From: Eubacteriales bacterium | GTDB lineage: Bacteria; Bacillota; Clostridia; Acetivibrionales; JANLFN01 | Assembly: GCA_024655885.1 (NCBI GenBank) | Contig: JANLFN010000004.1 | Span: 1 to 64,000, forward strand | DNA: 64,000 nucleotides | Direction: 5' to 3' | In this document: piece by piece, positions 46,737 to 55,477 of the stretch | Layout of the letters: the number at the start of each line of letters is the position of its first letter | Numbering within the stretch: position 1 is the stretch's first letter | Notes under the pieces: generated by a model | What the model saw: only the letters and a program-made list of their open reading frames with translations | Database searches by the model: none | What the model was told of the DNA's origin: nothing | Program-made: the position numbers and the translations under genes

Positions 46737-47687
46737 TCACTGCAGTGCCCGTTTCAACGCTTCAAGGTTTTCCCTCATGACCGAGAAATATTCTTTTCCT
46801 GCCTGGACCTGGCCTTCCTCAAGCCCTTCCAGGGGATTTAAAACCTCTGTCTTCGCACCTACCTCTTTTGCAATGGCTTCCGCCACCTTCGGGCTGATCA
46901 GCTCTTCAAAGAAAATATATTTCACATTGTTTTCCTTCGCGAATTTTGTGATTTCAGCCATTTTGGCGGGAGAAGGCTCCGACTCCGCATTCAGGCCTTC
47001 GATGGCCACCTGCCTTAAGCCGTAGGCATTGCATATGTATCCAAAGGCCTGGTGGGCTACAATGATGTCCTTCTTCGTGAATTTTGCCGCAGCGTCCCTA
47101 TATTCCTTATCCAGGTCGTCAAGTTTCTTTGCATTATCCGCGTAATTTTTCTCGTAATAATCCTTATTGGAGGGGTCGGCCGTCACAAGCGCATTTTTTA
47201 TGGCTTCCATTTGCTTCTTGGCATTCATGGGATTCAGCCAGACATGGGAGTCATACTTTAAATCCCCGCCTTTATCCGCGTTTTCCAGAAGCTTTATCTC
47301 CTTTGAGGTCTCCACCGCAATCAGCTTTTTGTTTTTAAGGGTTTCCAGCACCTTGTCAAGCCAGCCTTCCATTCCGGCACCATTATATACTAAAACGTCG
47401 GCTTTTTCAAGATTGGCGATGTCGTTAGGCGTGGGCTCCCAATCGTGGGGTTCGGTTCCGGCCGGCACAAGATTTGTCACGTCAATCTTATCGCCGCCTA
47501 TTTTTTTCGTAAAATCATACATGACATAAAAGCTGGTATAAACCGAGGGTTTCTTTGCGCTTGCAGTGCCGGTGCCGGAGCTGTCGGCGGGATTTTTCTC
47601 AGCACTTGGTTTTGCAGAGCAGCCTGGAAGAATCAGCAGGCTTAATGCAGTCACCAGACACAGAATCTTAACAATGGTTTTTTTCAT
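46737..47687 (-). CDS. znuA: Zinc/manganese-binding lipoprotein
   Basis: A 316-residue cluster A-I substrate-binding protein. The signal peptide ends at the lipobox LILPGC, giving an anchored lipoprotein. Metal ligand segments: GTEPHDWEP (His), SHVWLNPMNAKKQ (His), AHQAFGYICNAYGL (His) and FFEELISP. The long His-rich loop of some zinc proteins is absent. It is the first gene of znuA-C-B. A Zur-type palindrome sits 28 bases upstream. Confidence 0.92.
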   Translation of the reverse strand: MKKTIVKILCLVTALSLLILPGCSAKPSAEKNPADSSGTGTASAKKPSVYTSFYVMYDFTKKIGGDKIDVTNLVPAGTEPHDWEPTPNDIANLEKADVLVYNGAGMEGWLDKVLETLKNKKLIAVETSKEIKLLENADKGGDLKYDSHVWLNPMNAKKQMEAIKNALVTADPSNKDYYEKNYADNAKKLDDLDKEYRDAAAKFTKKDIIVAHQAFGYICNAYGLRQVAIEGLNAESEPSPAKMAEITKFAKENNVKYIFFEELISPKVAEAIAKEVGAKTEVLNPLEGLEEGQVQAGKEYFSVMRENLEALKRALQ

Positions 47688-47714
47688 CTTCCATCCATCC
47701 TCCGCAATGCTATT

Positions 47715-47729
47715 TGCAAATAATTTGCA
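47715..47729. promoter_or_regulatory. Zur/Fur-type 7-1-7 palindrome in front of znuA
   Basis: TGCAAAT-A-ATTTGCA is a perfect 15-bp palindrome with the 7-1-7 shape of Fur-family boxes (Bacillus Zur is TCGTAAT-N-ATTACGA). Further TTTGCAA half-sites flank it and a TATATT box lies beside it on the minus strand. Confidence 0.65.
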
Positions 47730-48154
47730 TTTGCAATATAATATATACTATAATTCATTGATGAAAAAAATGCAAGACATTTTTTAATTCCCGGGAGCAC
47801 TGTTTTTTTAAGTTCCTGCCACTCCATGCGCTTTATGGCCTTCAAAACAGTTTTTGTTTACAAAATGTTCATATAATCCATGAAATTTATTAACACATAG
47901 CGTGTAACATAGAATTTGCAAAATGTTTCTTTTTCATTCTTGCCCTTTAAAATATAAAAGCCCTGGTGACAGTGCCGGGGCTTTCTGCTTTCCGCCGGAG
48001 GCATGAGGAAAAAATAAGCCCCAAATGATTCGGGGCTGTTTCTCCTGTGGCAGCAGGAGTACAGAGATATGAATATACATATATATAATTATACGCCAGA
48101 GCGGTAATAAAATGAATAATTTCCTGAAATTATTCCCATAAGCCATACTAGGCC

Positions 48155-48201
48155 AAAAAAGTCCGCAATCCTTTGCTATACCTTGGATTACAGACTTTTT
48201 T
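48155..48201. terminator. Bidirectional terminator-like hairpin
   Basis: AAAAAAGTC...CAATCC pairs with GGATTACAGACTTTTTT. It is T-rich on both strands. Confidence 0.6.
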
Positions 48202-48258
48202 CAGGTTTGTTTACTGCAAGAGGGGGATAAGGGGACAGGAGCCCTGCCCCTTTGCCCC

Positions 48259-48597
48259 TCACTTGCCTGTCATTACCGCATCAATGAGGCCGTAGGCCTT
48301 TGCCTCTTCCGCCGTCATAAAATAGTCCCTTTCAACATCTTTTTCAATTCTTTCCAGCGGCTGGCCCGTCCGCTCACTGTAGATCCTGTTTATTTTTGCC
48401 TTGGTCTTCAGCAGCCAATCGGTATGTATTTTTATATCCGTGGCCTGCCCCTTGATTCCACCCTCCACCCAGGGCTGATGAATCAATATTTCGCTGTTGG
48501 GCAGGGCATATCTTTTCCCTTTGGCGCCCGCCGCCAATAAAAAGGATCCTATACTCGCCGCCATGCCGAAGCAGATGTATGTCCGTAATTTTCTCAT
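48259..48597 (-). pseudogene. ClpP fragment lacking its N-terminus
   Basis: A 112-residue minus-strand frame equal to the last 60 percent of ClpP. It keeps the catalytic serine ([10 protein letters not shown]), histidine (ILIHQP) and aspartate ([11 protein letters not shown]) but lacks the N-terminal axial-loop part and first strands. Insert WVEGGIKGQ replaces the usual GGAQGQ. Upstream, in another frame, the DNA encodes the start of an AraC-type regulator, so a deletion fused two genes. Whether the fragment is expressed is unknown. Confidence 0.75.
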
Positions 48598-48805
48598 CGG
48601 TGCGGGACAGTTCCGCAGCCGCTTCGGATAGCCTTCTCCTCCTCACATATTCCATTACCGATACTCCTACGGTTTTACGGAAAAGCCTATGGAAATGGAA
48701 CTCCGAGAAATAGGACTGCTTCGCTATTTCATCCAGTTTAATGTCCTCGCACAGGTTCTTTTCAATATAGCTGATGGAATTTTGAATCTTTAATTTACAG
48801 TCCAT
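48575..48805 (-). pseudogene. AraC-family HTH fragment fused to the ClpP remnant
   Basis: This frame starts at 48805 with MDCKLKIQNSISYIEKNLCE and encodes the first two helix-turn-helix parts of an AraC/Rob-type regulator (IAKQSYFSEFHFHRLFRKTVG). Homology stops after [12 protein letters not shown]. The frame then runs out in noise, while ClpP coding begins in another frame. The regulator is therefore broken. Confidence 0.7.
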
Positions 48806-48944
48806 AGGATTCCTCCCTCATCCGCTTTCATATGGATATCCCGCTTCAGAAAAATTTAAAGCGATTTATCTATAGTATATTATAATAGATATTCCACTAA
48901 ATTACCTGACATTCTTTGCTGATTTGACCCCGTCCCCAATATAC

Positions 48945-49691
48945 TCACGGCAGTATTAACTCATAGGTCTGTTCGACGAGCACCTTGCCCCAGGTTTCAT
49001 TTTTTGATTCGGACACTTTTTTAAATCCCGCTTTCACATACATATTTATCGCGGTCCTCTGGTCTTCGGTAGTCTCCAGAAAAACCTGCTTATAGTCCAT
49101 CTCGCGGCAGTATCTCAAGGCATTATCCAGTAAGGTTCTGCCAAGACCCATGCCCCTGAAGGCCGGATGAACGATAAACCACCGCAGCTGCGCCTTCACA
49201 GGGGAATGCCCCACAATGGCAATGGCCCCCACCATTTCCCCCTTTGCTTCGGCAATCCATACCCGGTCCTTCCGGGGGCTGTAGTTTTCAAGGAAGTCAT
49301 GAAGGGTTTTGCATACATAGCCCTCAAACCTGTGGTTATAGCCGCACTCTTCGGAATAAATCCAGCCGTGCAGGTAAATCAGGTATCCCGCATCTCCGGG
49401 CTTCAAATCACACCGTATATTCACTTCAGGAATAGGGGCCGCCTCTCCTGCTAGAACTGCTTCTATTGTCTTCATACTCTCCACAACGGCTGTTTTATCT
49501 TTATCGGCTAAGCCGCGGATGAGCAGATAAATTTGATGGTCGGAAAGCTCATCAAGATTTGAAAGCGTATTCTTTCCCTTATCGGTCAGGTAAAGATAAT
49601 ACAACCGTCCATCCTCGGTAGATTGTGTCCTGTACAAGAGCTTTTCCCGTTCAAAGCGCTTGATAATTCTGCTTAAATACCCCGAATCCAT
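48945..49691 (-). pseudogene. MarR-GNAT fusion protein, N-terminus missing
   Basis: A 248-residue frame matching the bifunctional MarR/GNAT family (usually about 310 residues). It starts inside the MarR domain at MDSGYLSRIIKRFEREKLLYR, so the first 50-60 residues are lost. The acetyltransferase half (about 100-248) is complete, with VHPAFRGMGLGRTLLDNAL as the acetyl-CoA site and QVFLETTEDQRTAINMYVKAGF. Upstream, coding switches to a WecA-like frame. The acetyltransferase could still be made. Confidence 0.7.
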
Positions 49692-49719
49692 CTTCAGTTT
49701 TTCTATCAGCTTTTTCGCC

Positions 49720-49971
49720 GTACAATTCGTCTACCATTCCGGTCCCAAAGATTAAAAAAGAACTGATAAAGATAAAAAAGGTTTTGGTGCTTAAATCCCT
49801 TATGAATATGAGATACGAAATCCAGAAGGTAAAAAATATTCCTACAGCCGCCAGATACGGCTTGGGCTCTTTATGGACCTTTCGTTCGTTATCTAAATGC
49901 GGTTTTTCAAGATAGTCAATCTTAAAAGCGAGTTTTCTGAGTTGAGGGGTTATACACAGCATAACAATCAA
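49720..49971 (-). pseudogene. WecA/TagO-like transferase fragment
   Basis: The frame from a TTG at 49971 (possibly starting a little upstream) encodes LRKLAFKIDYLEKP...NERKVHKEPKPYLAAVGIFF and IFGTGMVDELYG. This is the N-terminal quarter of an undecaprenyl-phosphate GlcNAc-1-phosphate transferase. The match ends near 49725, where the MarR-GNAT frame takes over. The rest of the enzyme is missing. Confidence 0.7.
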
Positions 49972-50359
49972 AGCAAATATAAAAGCAAAAAAATAAATTA
50001 TATGCAGCTCCTTGCAATTTCGCTTTCGTAGTTTTCCAGTACCACCGGGAAAATATTTCTTCCCTTTAATAATTTATACCAGAGGCAATCATTTTTCAAG
50101 TAAAAAGGAAAAGCAATTGCCTCCATACACCCTCATTTTGGGTTGATTGAGTGGAAAGAGACAAAACAGGAATTATATATGTTATGGTGTACCGTCAGCA
50201 CTTTGTCTCTTGTTTCATTCACTGCAAACGCAGAGCGGTTTATTGTCATTGTGATAAATTGACGTAAATAAAAAGAAGTAATATTAATGGCATATATCAC
50301 GGAACATTCCGGAACTTTGGCGCAATGAGGCGGACAGGTGGAAAAGCGTATTGCTGCTC
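49972..50359. other. Non-coding stretch in the decayed region
   Basis: AT-rich DNA without a supported gene. The only notable item is the extension of the WecA-like frame (LHIIYFFAFIFALIVMLCITP) to about 50010. Confidence 0.4.
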
Positions 50360-50662
50360 TTAATTCGTTTTAAGCAGACCTGTATAGGTCTGTATTTCAT
50401 TTTCTTTTTCTGTTCGGAGAACGAACAGGTAATAGACCCTTTCCCCAGGCAATATAATCTTCCCATTTTCATTTGTGCGAATGAGGGCAAGGCTGTCCTG
50501 GCCTATTTCTTTATCAACGGTTTGCGCTGTTAATCTTAAAATGCGGCAATCCAATAATTTTCTTTGTTGGGGATATACCACTTGAACTGTTTCACCGGCT
50601 GAAAATTTTACCGACTCCAGATAATGATAGGAAAGATAAAGGGGTCTGATATCCTGGAGCAA
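50360..50662 (-). pseudogene. Unrecognised protein or gene remnant, about 100 residues
   Basis: A minus-strand frame with coding-like composition: DIRPLYLSYHYLESVKFSAGETVQVVYPQ then RLTAQTVDKEIGQDSLALIRTNENG and GERVYYLFVLRTEKE. It has only a TTG start with no good ribosome site. Open reading continues a few codons upstream (TISFILL) to a stop, so its start may be lost. The beta-rich pattern weakly recalls the C-terminal barrel of membrane-fusion proteins. I would not name it. Confidence 0.35.
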
Positions 50663-50873
50663 AATAAATGAAATAGTATAGACTGCTCAAATTTCTAAAG
50701 AGTTCCCCCGGGACTGAGGCCATCCCACCTGTGCTCCGGTATATCAGGTTTTTTCTATAATATTTTATGAAAAACCTTTTATATTTTCATTCAGATTTCG
50801 TAAAACATATTCCTCAGCCGTTATTGTATACGCAAATCTACTCTGTAAATTCTTTAGCGTATTCAAAAAAATA

Positions 50874-50918
50874 ATAACCACGGGCAGTGCCGTTCCTTGC
50901 GGCATCTCTCCGTGGTTT
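50874..50918 (-). terminator. Terminator of the copper operon
   Basis: AACCACGG / CCGTGGTT stem with an inner TGCCG/CGGCA pairing. On the minus strand it is followed by ATTATTTTTTT. It lies just after the copZ stop. Confidence 0.8.
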
Positions 50919-50928
50919 GATGAAGCCT

Positions 50929-51147
50929 CTATCCTACTTTTTCAATATGGGTTACTTCGTATCCCGCATCCTCTACCGCCTTTTTAAGCAGTTCTCCCGG
51001 GACCTCCCGGTCAAGCTGGATGACGGCAAATTTGCCGTCCAAATCGGCTTTTGCCTCAGTGACTCCTTCCACCTCCTTTAATGCGTCCTGCACATGCATT
51101 ACGCAGTGCATGCAGCTCATACCCTCCACCGACAGTTTCATTTTCAT
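50929..51147 (-). CDS. copZ: Copper chaperone CopZ (HMA domain)
   Basis: A 72-residue ferredoxin-like fold that carries Cu(I) to the copper ATPase. The metal site is MSCMHC, with Cys12 and Cys15. It is the last gene of csoR-copA-copZ. AGGAGGG precedes the ATG. Confidence 0.92.
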   Translation of the reverse strand: MKMKLSVEGMSCMHCVMHVQDALKEVEGVTEAKADLDGKFAVIQLDREVPGELLKKAVEDAGYEVTHIEKVG

Positions 51148-51173
51148 ATAAAACCCTCCTATTTGTTTATTCT

Positions 51174-53630
51174 TTATTGAACAGGTTTAAACTTTTTTAA
51201 CCTCAAAGCATTGCTGATAACCGATACCGAGCTCAAGGACATGGCGGCGGCGGCAATCATGGGGTTCAGTTTTATCCCCAAGGGAATGTACAGCAGTCCG
51301 GCGGCTATTGGGATCCCTATAATGTTATAGCCAAAAGCCCAGGCAAGATTTTGTTTGATGTTGGTGATGGTCTTTTTGCTTAATTGTATGGCGGTGGATA
51401 CATCCCTCAAATCATTTTTCATCAATAGGATATCCGCAGATTCTATGGCCACATCGGTACCGGAGCCTATGGCAATGCCGACGTCGGCCTGTGCCAGAGC
51501 AGGTGCGTCATTGATGCCGTCGCCGACCATGGCCACCTTATAGCCGTCTTTCTGCAGCTTTTTTATTTCATCCGCCTTATCCCCCGGCAAAACCTCCGCC
51601 AGGACACGGTCAATGCCTACCTGGGAGGCAATGGCTTCAGCCGTCCGCCTGTTATCCCCCGTAAGCATTGCCACCTGGATCCCCATTTGGTGGAGCTTTT
51701 CAAAGGCCTTGCCGCTGCTTTCCTTCACCACATCCGCAACCGCTATGATCCCGGCCAGTTCTCCGTTCCGAGCGGCATACATGGGCGTCTTGCCCTGGCT
51801 TGCAAGCCTATGGGAAATAGCCTCGCAGTTTTTCAGAGAAATGCCACTGCTCTCCATAAACGTCCTATTCCCAAGCAGGTGTTCGGTCCCGTCCATGACC
51901 GCCCTGATCCCCTGTCCCGGTATGGCCTCAAAAGAATCCGGTTTTATCAGGGACATATTCCGCTCTGCTGCCGCCCTTACGATTGCTTCTCCCAGAGGAT
52001 GCTCCGAGCCTTTTTCCGCTGAAGCCGCAAGCTGAAGCAGGGCCTCCTCTCCTATACTCCCAAAGGGGATTATATCCGTTACTTTTGGCTTTCCCTCGGT
52101 AATGGTGCCGGTTTTATCAAACACAATCATATTCACCTTATGCGCTGTTTCAAGGGCTTCTCCGCCTTTAATCAGAACCCCGTATTCCGCTCCGCGCCCC
52201 GTACCCACCATAATCGCCGTCGGAGTGGCCAGCCCCAGGGCACAGGGGCAGGCTATCACCAGTACGGAGATGAATATGGTCAGAGAGAATACGGCGGAAT
52301 GTCCCGTGAAATACCATGCCAACCCGGAAATCACGGCTAAAGAGATGACAACAGGAACAAAGTACCCCGAAATAACATCCGCCAGCTTTGCGATGGGCGC
52401 CTTTTCTCCCTGGGCCTTCTCAACAAGCTTTATGATTTGGGATAAAGCTGTATCCTTCCCCACTTTTGAAGCCCTGAACCTGAGGGTTCCGTTCTTATTC
52501 ATGGTTGCCCCTACCACCATGTCGCCCGGCTTTTTTTCTACCGGAATGCTTTCACCGGTCAGCATGGATTCATCCACAGAGGACAGGCCTTCTAAAACCG
52601 TACCGTCCACCGGGATTTTTTCGCCGGGCCGCACCAGGACAATATCTCCCACCTCCACCTCATCAACAGGAACCTCCACCTCTTGGTCGTTTCTAATAAT
52701 AATTGCGGTCTTGGGGGCCAGGCTCATCAGCTTTTTTATGGCTTCCGACGTCCTGCCTTTTGCCACCGATTCAAGGTATTTGCCCATGGATATCAGCGTG
52801 ATAATGGTGGCTGCGCTTTCAAAATACATGTCTTCTACAAAAGCGCTATTGCCCTGAAGTATTTGATAGATAGAAAACAATCCGTATATGACTGCCGCGG
52901 ATGTGCCCACCGCAACCAGTGAATCCATGTTGGGAGACAATGTGAGCAGGGACCTGAACCCAACCGTATAAAATTTATAGCCCAATGCGACCACCGGTAT
53001 TGTCAGCGCAAGCTGGACCGCGGCAAAAGCCACCGGGTGGTGATGGGGCGATATGGCTTCGGGTAAACTTAAGCCCACCATATGCCCCATGGCAATAACC
53101 AGCAGGGGAACCGTAAACCCAATGCAAAATATAAGTTTTATTTTTAGTATTTTCAGTTCATGCTCTTTTTTTTCTTGGTCCTTGTCCGTCCTCTTCTCCG
53201 CTTCCATCTCAAGGGGCTGATAGCCCGCTTTTCTCACGGCATTTTTGATCTCCGACAATCTGACTTTTGAGGGATCATAGGTGACCGAAAGCTTTTCGGT
53301 CGCAAAGTTGACAGAAGCCTTTTCCACCCCTTCCAGCTTTTTTACGCTTCTTTCCACCCTATTCGCGCACGCCGTACAGGTCATACCCGCAACCGGTATC
53401 ACTGCCTCCTTATTTCCTGTTTCCCTGCTGGCACCGTATCCGGCTTTTCTTACCGCATCCACTATATCTTCTACCGTTACCGCATTTTCATCAAATTTGA
53501 CGAATAATTTTTCCGCTGCAAAGTTTACATTGGATTCATAGATTCCTTCCAGCTTTTTTGTACTTCTTTCTACCGCTTTTGCACAGGCGGTGCAGCTCAT
53601 GCCTGATATTGCGAAAGTCTCCTCCCTCAT
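51174..53630 (-). CDS. copA: Copper-exporting P-type ATPase CopA
   Basis: Pumps Cu(I) out of the cell. It has 818 residues: two N-terminal HMA domains (GMSCTAC, Cys13/16; GMTCTAC, Cys85/88), then eight membrane helices. The membrane metal site is [12 protein letters not shown], the phosphorylation site [13 protein letters not shown], with [10 protein letters not shown] (HP motif) and [16 protein letters not shown]. It starts 14 bases after the csoR stop and shares its operator. Confidence 0.95.
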   Translation of the reverse strand: MREETFAISGMSCTACAKAVERSTKKLEGIYESNVNFAAEKLFVKFDENAVTVEDIVDAVRKAGYGASRETGNKEAVIPVAGMTCTACANRVERSVKKLEGVEKASVNFATEKLSVTYDPSKVRLSEIKNAVRKAGYQPLEMEAEKRTDKDQEKKEHELKILKIKLIFCIGFTVPLLVIAMGHMVGLSLPEAISPHHHPVAFAAVQLALTIPVVALGYKFYTVGFRSLLTLSPNMDSLVAVGTSAAVIYGLFSIYQILQGNSAFVEDMYFESAATIITLISMGKYLESVAKGRTSEAIKKLMSLAPKTAIIIRNDQEVEVPVDEVEVGDIVLVRPGEKIPVDGTVLEGLSSVDESMLTGESIPVEKKPGDMVVGATMNKNGTLRFRASKVGKDTALSQIIKLVEKAQGEKAPIAKLADVISGYFVPVVISLAVISGLAWYFTGHSAVFSLTIFISVLVIACPCALGLATPTAIMVGTGRGAEYGVLIKGGEALETAHKVNMIVFDKTGTITEGKPKVTDIIPFGSIGEEALLQLAASAEKGSEHPLGEAIVRAAAERNMSLIKPDSFEAIPGQGIRAVMDGTEHLLGNRTFMESSGISLKNCEAISHRLASQGKTPMYAARNGELAGIIAVADVVKESSGKAFEKLHQMGIQVAMLTGDNRRTAEAIASQVGIDRVLAEVLPGDKADEIKKLQKDGYKVAMVGDGINDAPALAQADVGIAIGSGTDVAIESADILLMKNDLRDVSTAIQLSKKTITNIKQNLAWAFGYNIIGIPIAAGLLYIPLGIKLNPMIAAAAMSLSSVSVISNALRLKKFKPVQ

Positions 53631-53644
53631 GGTTACTCTCCTTT

Positions 53645-53920
53645 TTACGACCTGTCTATATACTTTTCAAGGATATAGACAATTTCATCGATTTTCTCAT
53701 TTCCTTTTCCTTCTTTAATCGCACTGATCACACAGGAGTACATGTGATCTTTCAGGATCTTCATGTTCGCCTTCTTCAACAGGGATTGTACTGCAAATAT
53801 CTGCTTTGATATGTCGATACAGTACCTCTCTTCATGGATCATTTTTAAAATTCCGTCAATCTGCCCTCTGGCTGTCTTCAGACTGTTCATGACTTCATCG
53901 TCGCTTTTATGGCTTACCAT
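53645..53920 (-). CDS. csoR: Copper-sensing repressor CsoR
   Basis: A 91-residue all-helical DNA-binding protein that leaves the DNA when it binds Cu(I). The expected ligands are Cys34 (ERYCIDIS), His59 and Cys63 (KDHMYSCV). It is the first gene of the copper operon. A G-tract operator lies 67 bases upstream. Confidence 0.93.
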   Translation of the reverse strand: MVSHKSDDEVMNSLKTARGQIDGILKMIHEERYCIDISKQIFAVQSLLKKANMKILKDHMYSCVISAIKEGKGNEKIDEIVYILEKYIDRS

Positions 53921-53986
53921 TTAAATCCTCCCTGTTTTTGATAAATTCAGCAAAAATTCCTGCTGTAGTTATTAATTTTATTCATT

Positions 53987-54012
53987 TACCCCACCCCTAT
54001 AGTGGGGGGGTA
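53987..54012. promoter_or_regulatory. CsoR operator
   Basis: TACCCCACCCC-TATA-GTGGGGGGGTA is a near-palindrome with paired G/C tracts and flanking TA, as in CsoR and RcnR-class sites. It lies in the csoR leader. Confidence 0.8.
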
Positions 54013-54091
54013 ATGTAATTAAATAATAACACACTCTTCAAGTTTCTGCAATAAAAAAATAATTATTACCGCACAATCATTTGAATCCATA

Positions 54092-54200
54092 TATAGGAGG
54101 CTGTGAAAAAAAGGATTCTATAGATTTTGCCACACCGCATGCAGTGTGATTAAAAGCGGTCCGCAAAAAAGAATCCCCGGGTTTTTCACATCCTCCTATA
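54092..54200. repeat. Palindromic repeat element, copy C (109 bp)
   Basis: The ends TATAGGAGGCTGTGAAAAA and TTTTTCACATCCTCCTATA are inverted repeats. The interior is almost a full hairpin (AAGGATTC / GAATCC; ACACCGCATGCAGTGT). It is homologous along its length to copy B at 41657. Confidence 0.8.
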
Positions 54201-54206
54201 ACGCAC

Positions 54207-54242
54207 AAGAGAACCTTAAAGCAGATGCTCAAAGGTTCTCTT
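54207..54242. repeat. Hairpin downstream of the DUF1638 gene
   Basis: AAGAGAACCTT / AAGGTTCTCTT, perfect 11-bp arms with a 14-base loop. T6 follows on the plus strand only, while the adjoining gene is on the minus strand. Confidence 0.5.
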
Positions 54243-54262
54243 ATTTTTTATCTTTAATGAAC

Positions 54263-54952
54263 TTATGTCTGGAGAATCTCTTCTTTACCGTAGAGGTGTT
54301 CGGGGACAATGGTCTCCCCGGGATTTATAATAATAAAATCATCGTCCCATGGCCCGGTTAGGAATTTCCTCAAGAAATTCAAAGTGCCGGGGATAACTTC
54401 ACAATTTAAGCCCATCATCTCTGCGTGTTGCCTGGCCTTAACCATCATTTTCTCAAGGTCGAAGTCGCCTGTGTCTATCACGCCCATCCTTTTATAGTGC
54501 TTGAAGGCTAATCTCATGAATCTGTTTGCCCTCTCCTTGCCGTATTTTTCCTCAGTTCTCCTTATTTCATCAAACATAGTCTTTTCCATATCTTCCCAAT
54601 AATCCAGCCAGCCTCTGGAAAAAAAGTAAGTAGCAGCCTCATTTTGAACTTCCTTGCGTCTTTTTGAGGAACCAAGCAGCATGGTTATACAATCATCGGC
54701 TCTGGGGATGATAAGTCTGAAGTTTTCGGGTTTTAGCCCCATTACTGAATTTCCGCAGTAACCCATGACAAGAAGCACCTGTTCCACGTTGGAGGTCCTG
54801 AAAAGCAGTTCTCCCAAAACACTTTTCAGCTTTTCAGGTTCATTGTGAAGTCCGGATTCGACATACAATACCGGGTAGTTGCAGCCCGTCTCCTCGATGA
54901 CCTTATCAACCTCCGCTTTGATGGTACGGCATGAGATGATCAAAGATTTCAT
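54263..54952 (-). CDS. DUF1638 protein linked to corrinoid methyltransferases
   Basis: A 229-residue soluble protein of the DUF1638 type, often found next to corrinoid-dependent methyltransferase genes. It starts MKSLIISCRTIKAEVDKVIE, with conserved-looking LLVMGYCGNSVMGL and IIPRADDCITMLLGS segments (Cys and Asp-Asp). No cofactor motif is certain. AAGGGAGG precedes the ATG. It lies on the same strand as the methyltransferase operon, 525 bases downstream of it. Role unknown. Confidence 0.75.
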   Translation of the reverse strand: MKSLIISCRTIKAEVDKVIEETGCNYPVLYVESGLHNEPEKLKSVLGELLFRTSNVEQVLLVMGYCGNSVMGLKPENFRLIIPRADDCITMLLGSSKRRKEVQNEAATYFFSRGWLDYWEDMEKTMFDEIRRTEEKYGKERANRFMRLAFKHYKRMGVIDTGDFDLEKMMVKARQHAEMMGLNCEVIPGTLNFLRKFLTGPWDDDFIIINPGETIVPEHLYGKEEILQT

Positions 54953-55188
54953 AAGTTTATTCCTCCCTTATTCTATTTCAACCCTGGATTATTTCCTTTG
55001 ATATTATTCGATATTATTAAGCCATCCTTTTTCATTTCCCCGGTGCGCATAAGCGCCGCTGCAGTTTGCTTTAAAGCATGTCACGCCGTCGGTGCGCCTT
55101 TGAATGCTCCATCCGCTCCTATGATTCTGCATTAATAGCCCTGCAATCACAGGTCCCGGCACAAGCCCTCAATAGTATCGACAGCAAA

Positions 55189-55235
55189 TATATCTATAAT
55201 TTATATATCGTTTAAACATATAAATTATAGATATA
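55189..55235. repeat. Perfect 17-bp AT-rich inverted repeat
   Basis: TATATCTATAATTTATA (55189-55205) and TATAAATTATAGATATA (55219-55235), separated by 13 bases. It lies 237 bases upstream of the DUF1638 start and could be an operator or a cruciform. Confidence 0.65.
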
Positions 55236-55407
55236 TAATAGACTAAAATTACTTCCCTGTCAATATTCCGTATTATTATTTGTATATATAATATTAAAAA
55301 AGGCTGTGCTTCAAACAAAGGAGCTGTGTCTTAAATGAAAATAAGTATTGAGATGCTTTTTGACCTGTTAAAATGCTATAGCCCCGTTTTTTATTTACAG
55401 GAAAAAA

Positions 55408-55447
55408 CAGGGCGGAGCCATCCAGGAACAAAAGGACGGCTCCGCGG
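55408..55447 (-). terminator. Terminator of the methyltransferase operon
   Basis: GCGGAGCCGTCC / GGATGGCTCCGC stem around TTTTGTTCCT. On the minus strand it is followed by CCTGTTTTTT. Confidence 0.85.
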
Positions 55448-55477
55448 CCTGAAAAAACATGATTCAAGCGGGCATGC

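Larger units (their letters stand above)
47688..48258. other. Intergenic region with znuA control site and three hairpins
   Basis: It holds the znuA promoter and palindrome. Three stem-loops follow: AAAGCCC...GGGGCTTT at 47957-47984, AGCCCC...GGGGCT at 48017-48037, and AAAAAAGTC...GACTTTTTT at 48155-48201 (terminator-like on both strands). I see no gene here. Confidence 0.6.
54953..55477. other. Intergenic region between DUF1638 and the methyltransferase operon
   Basis: No gene is supported. It holds a 17-bp AT-rich inverted repeat (55189-55235), a strong terminator for the operon (55408-55447), and a CGGTGCGC motif repeated near 55041 and 55090. Confidence 0.6.
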
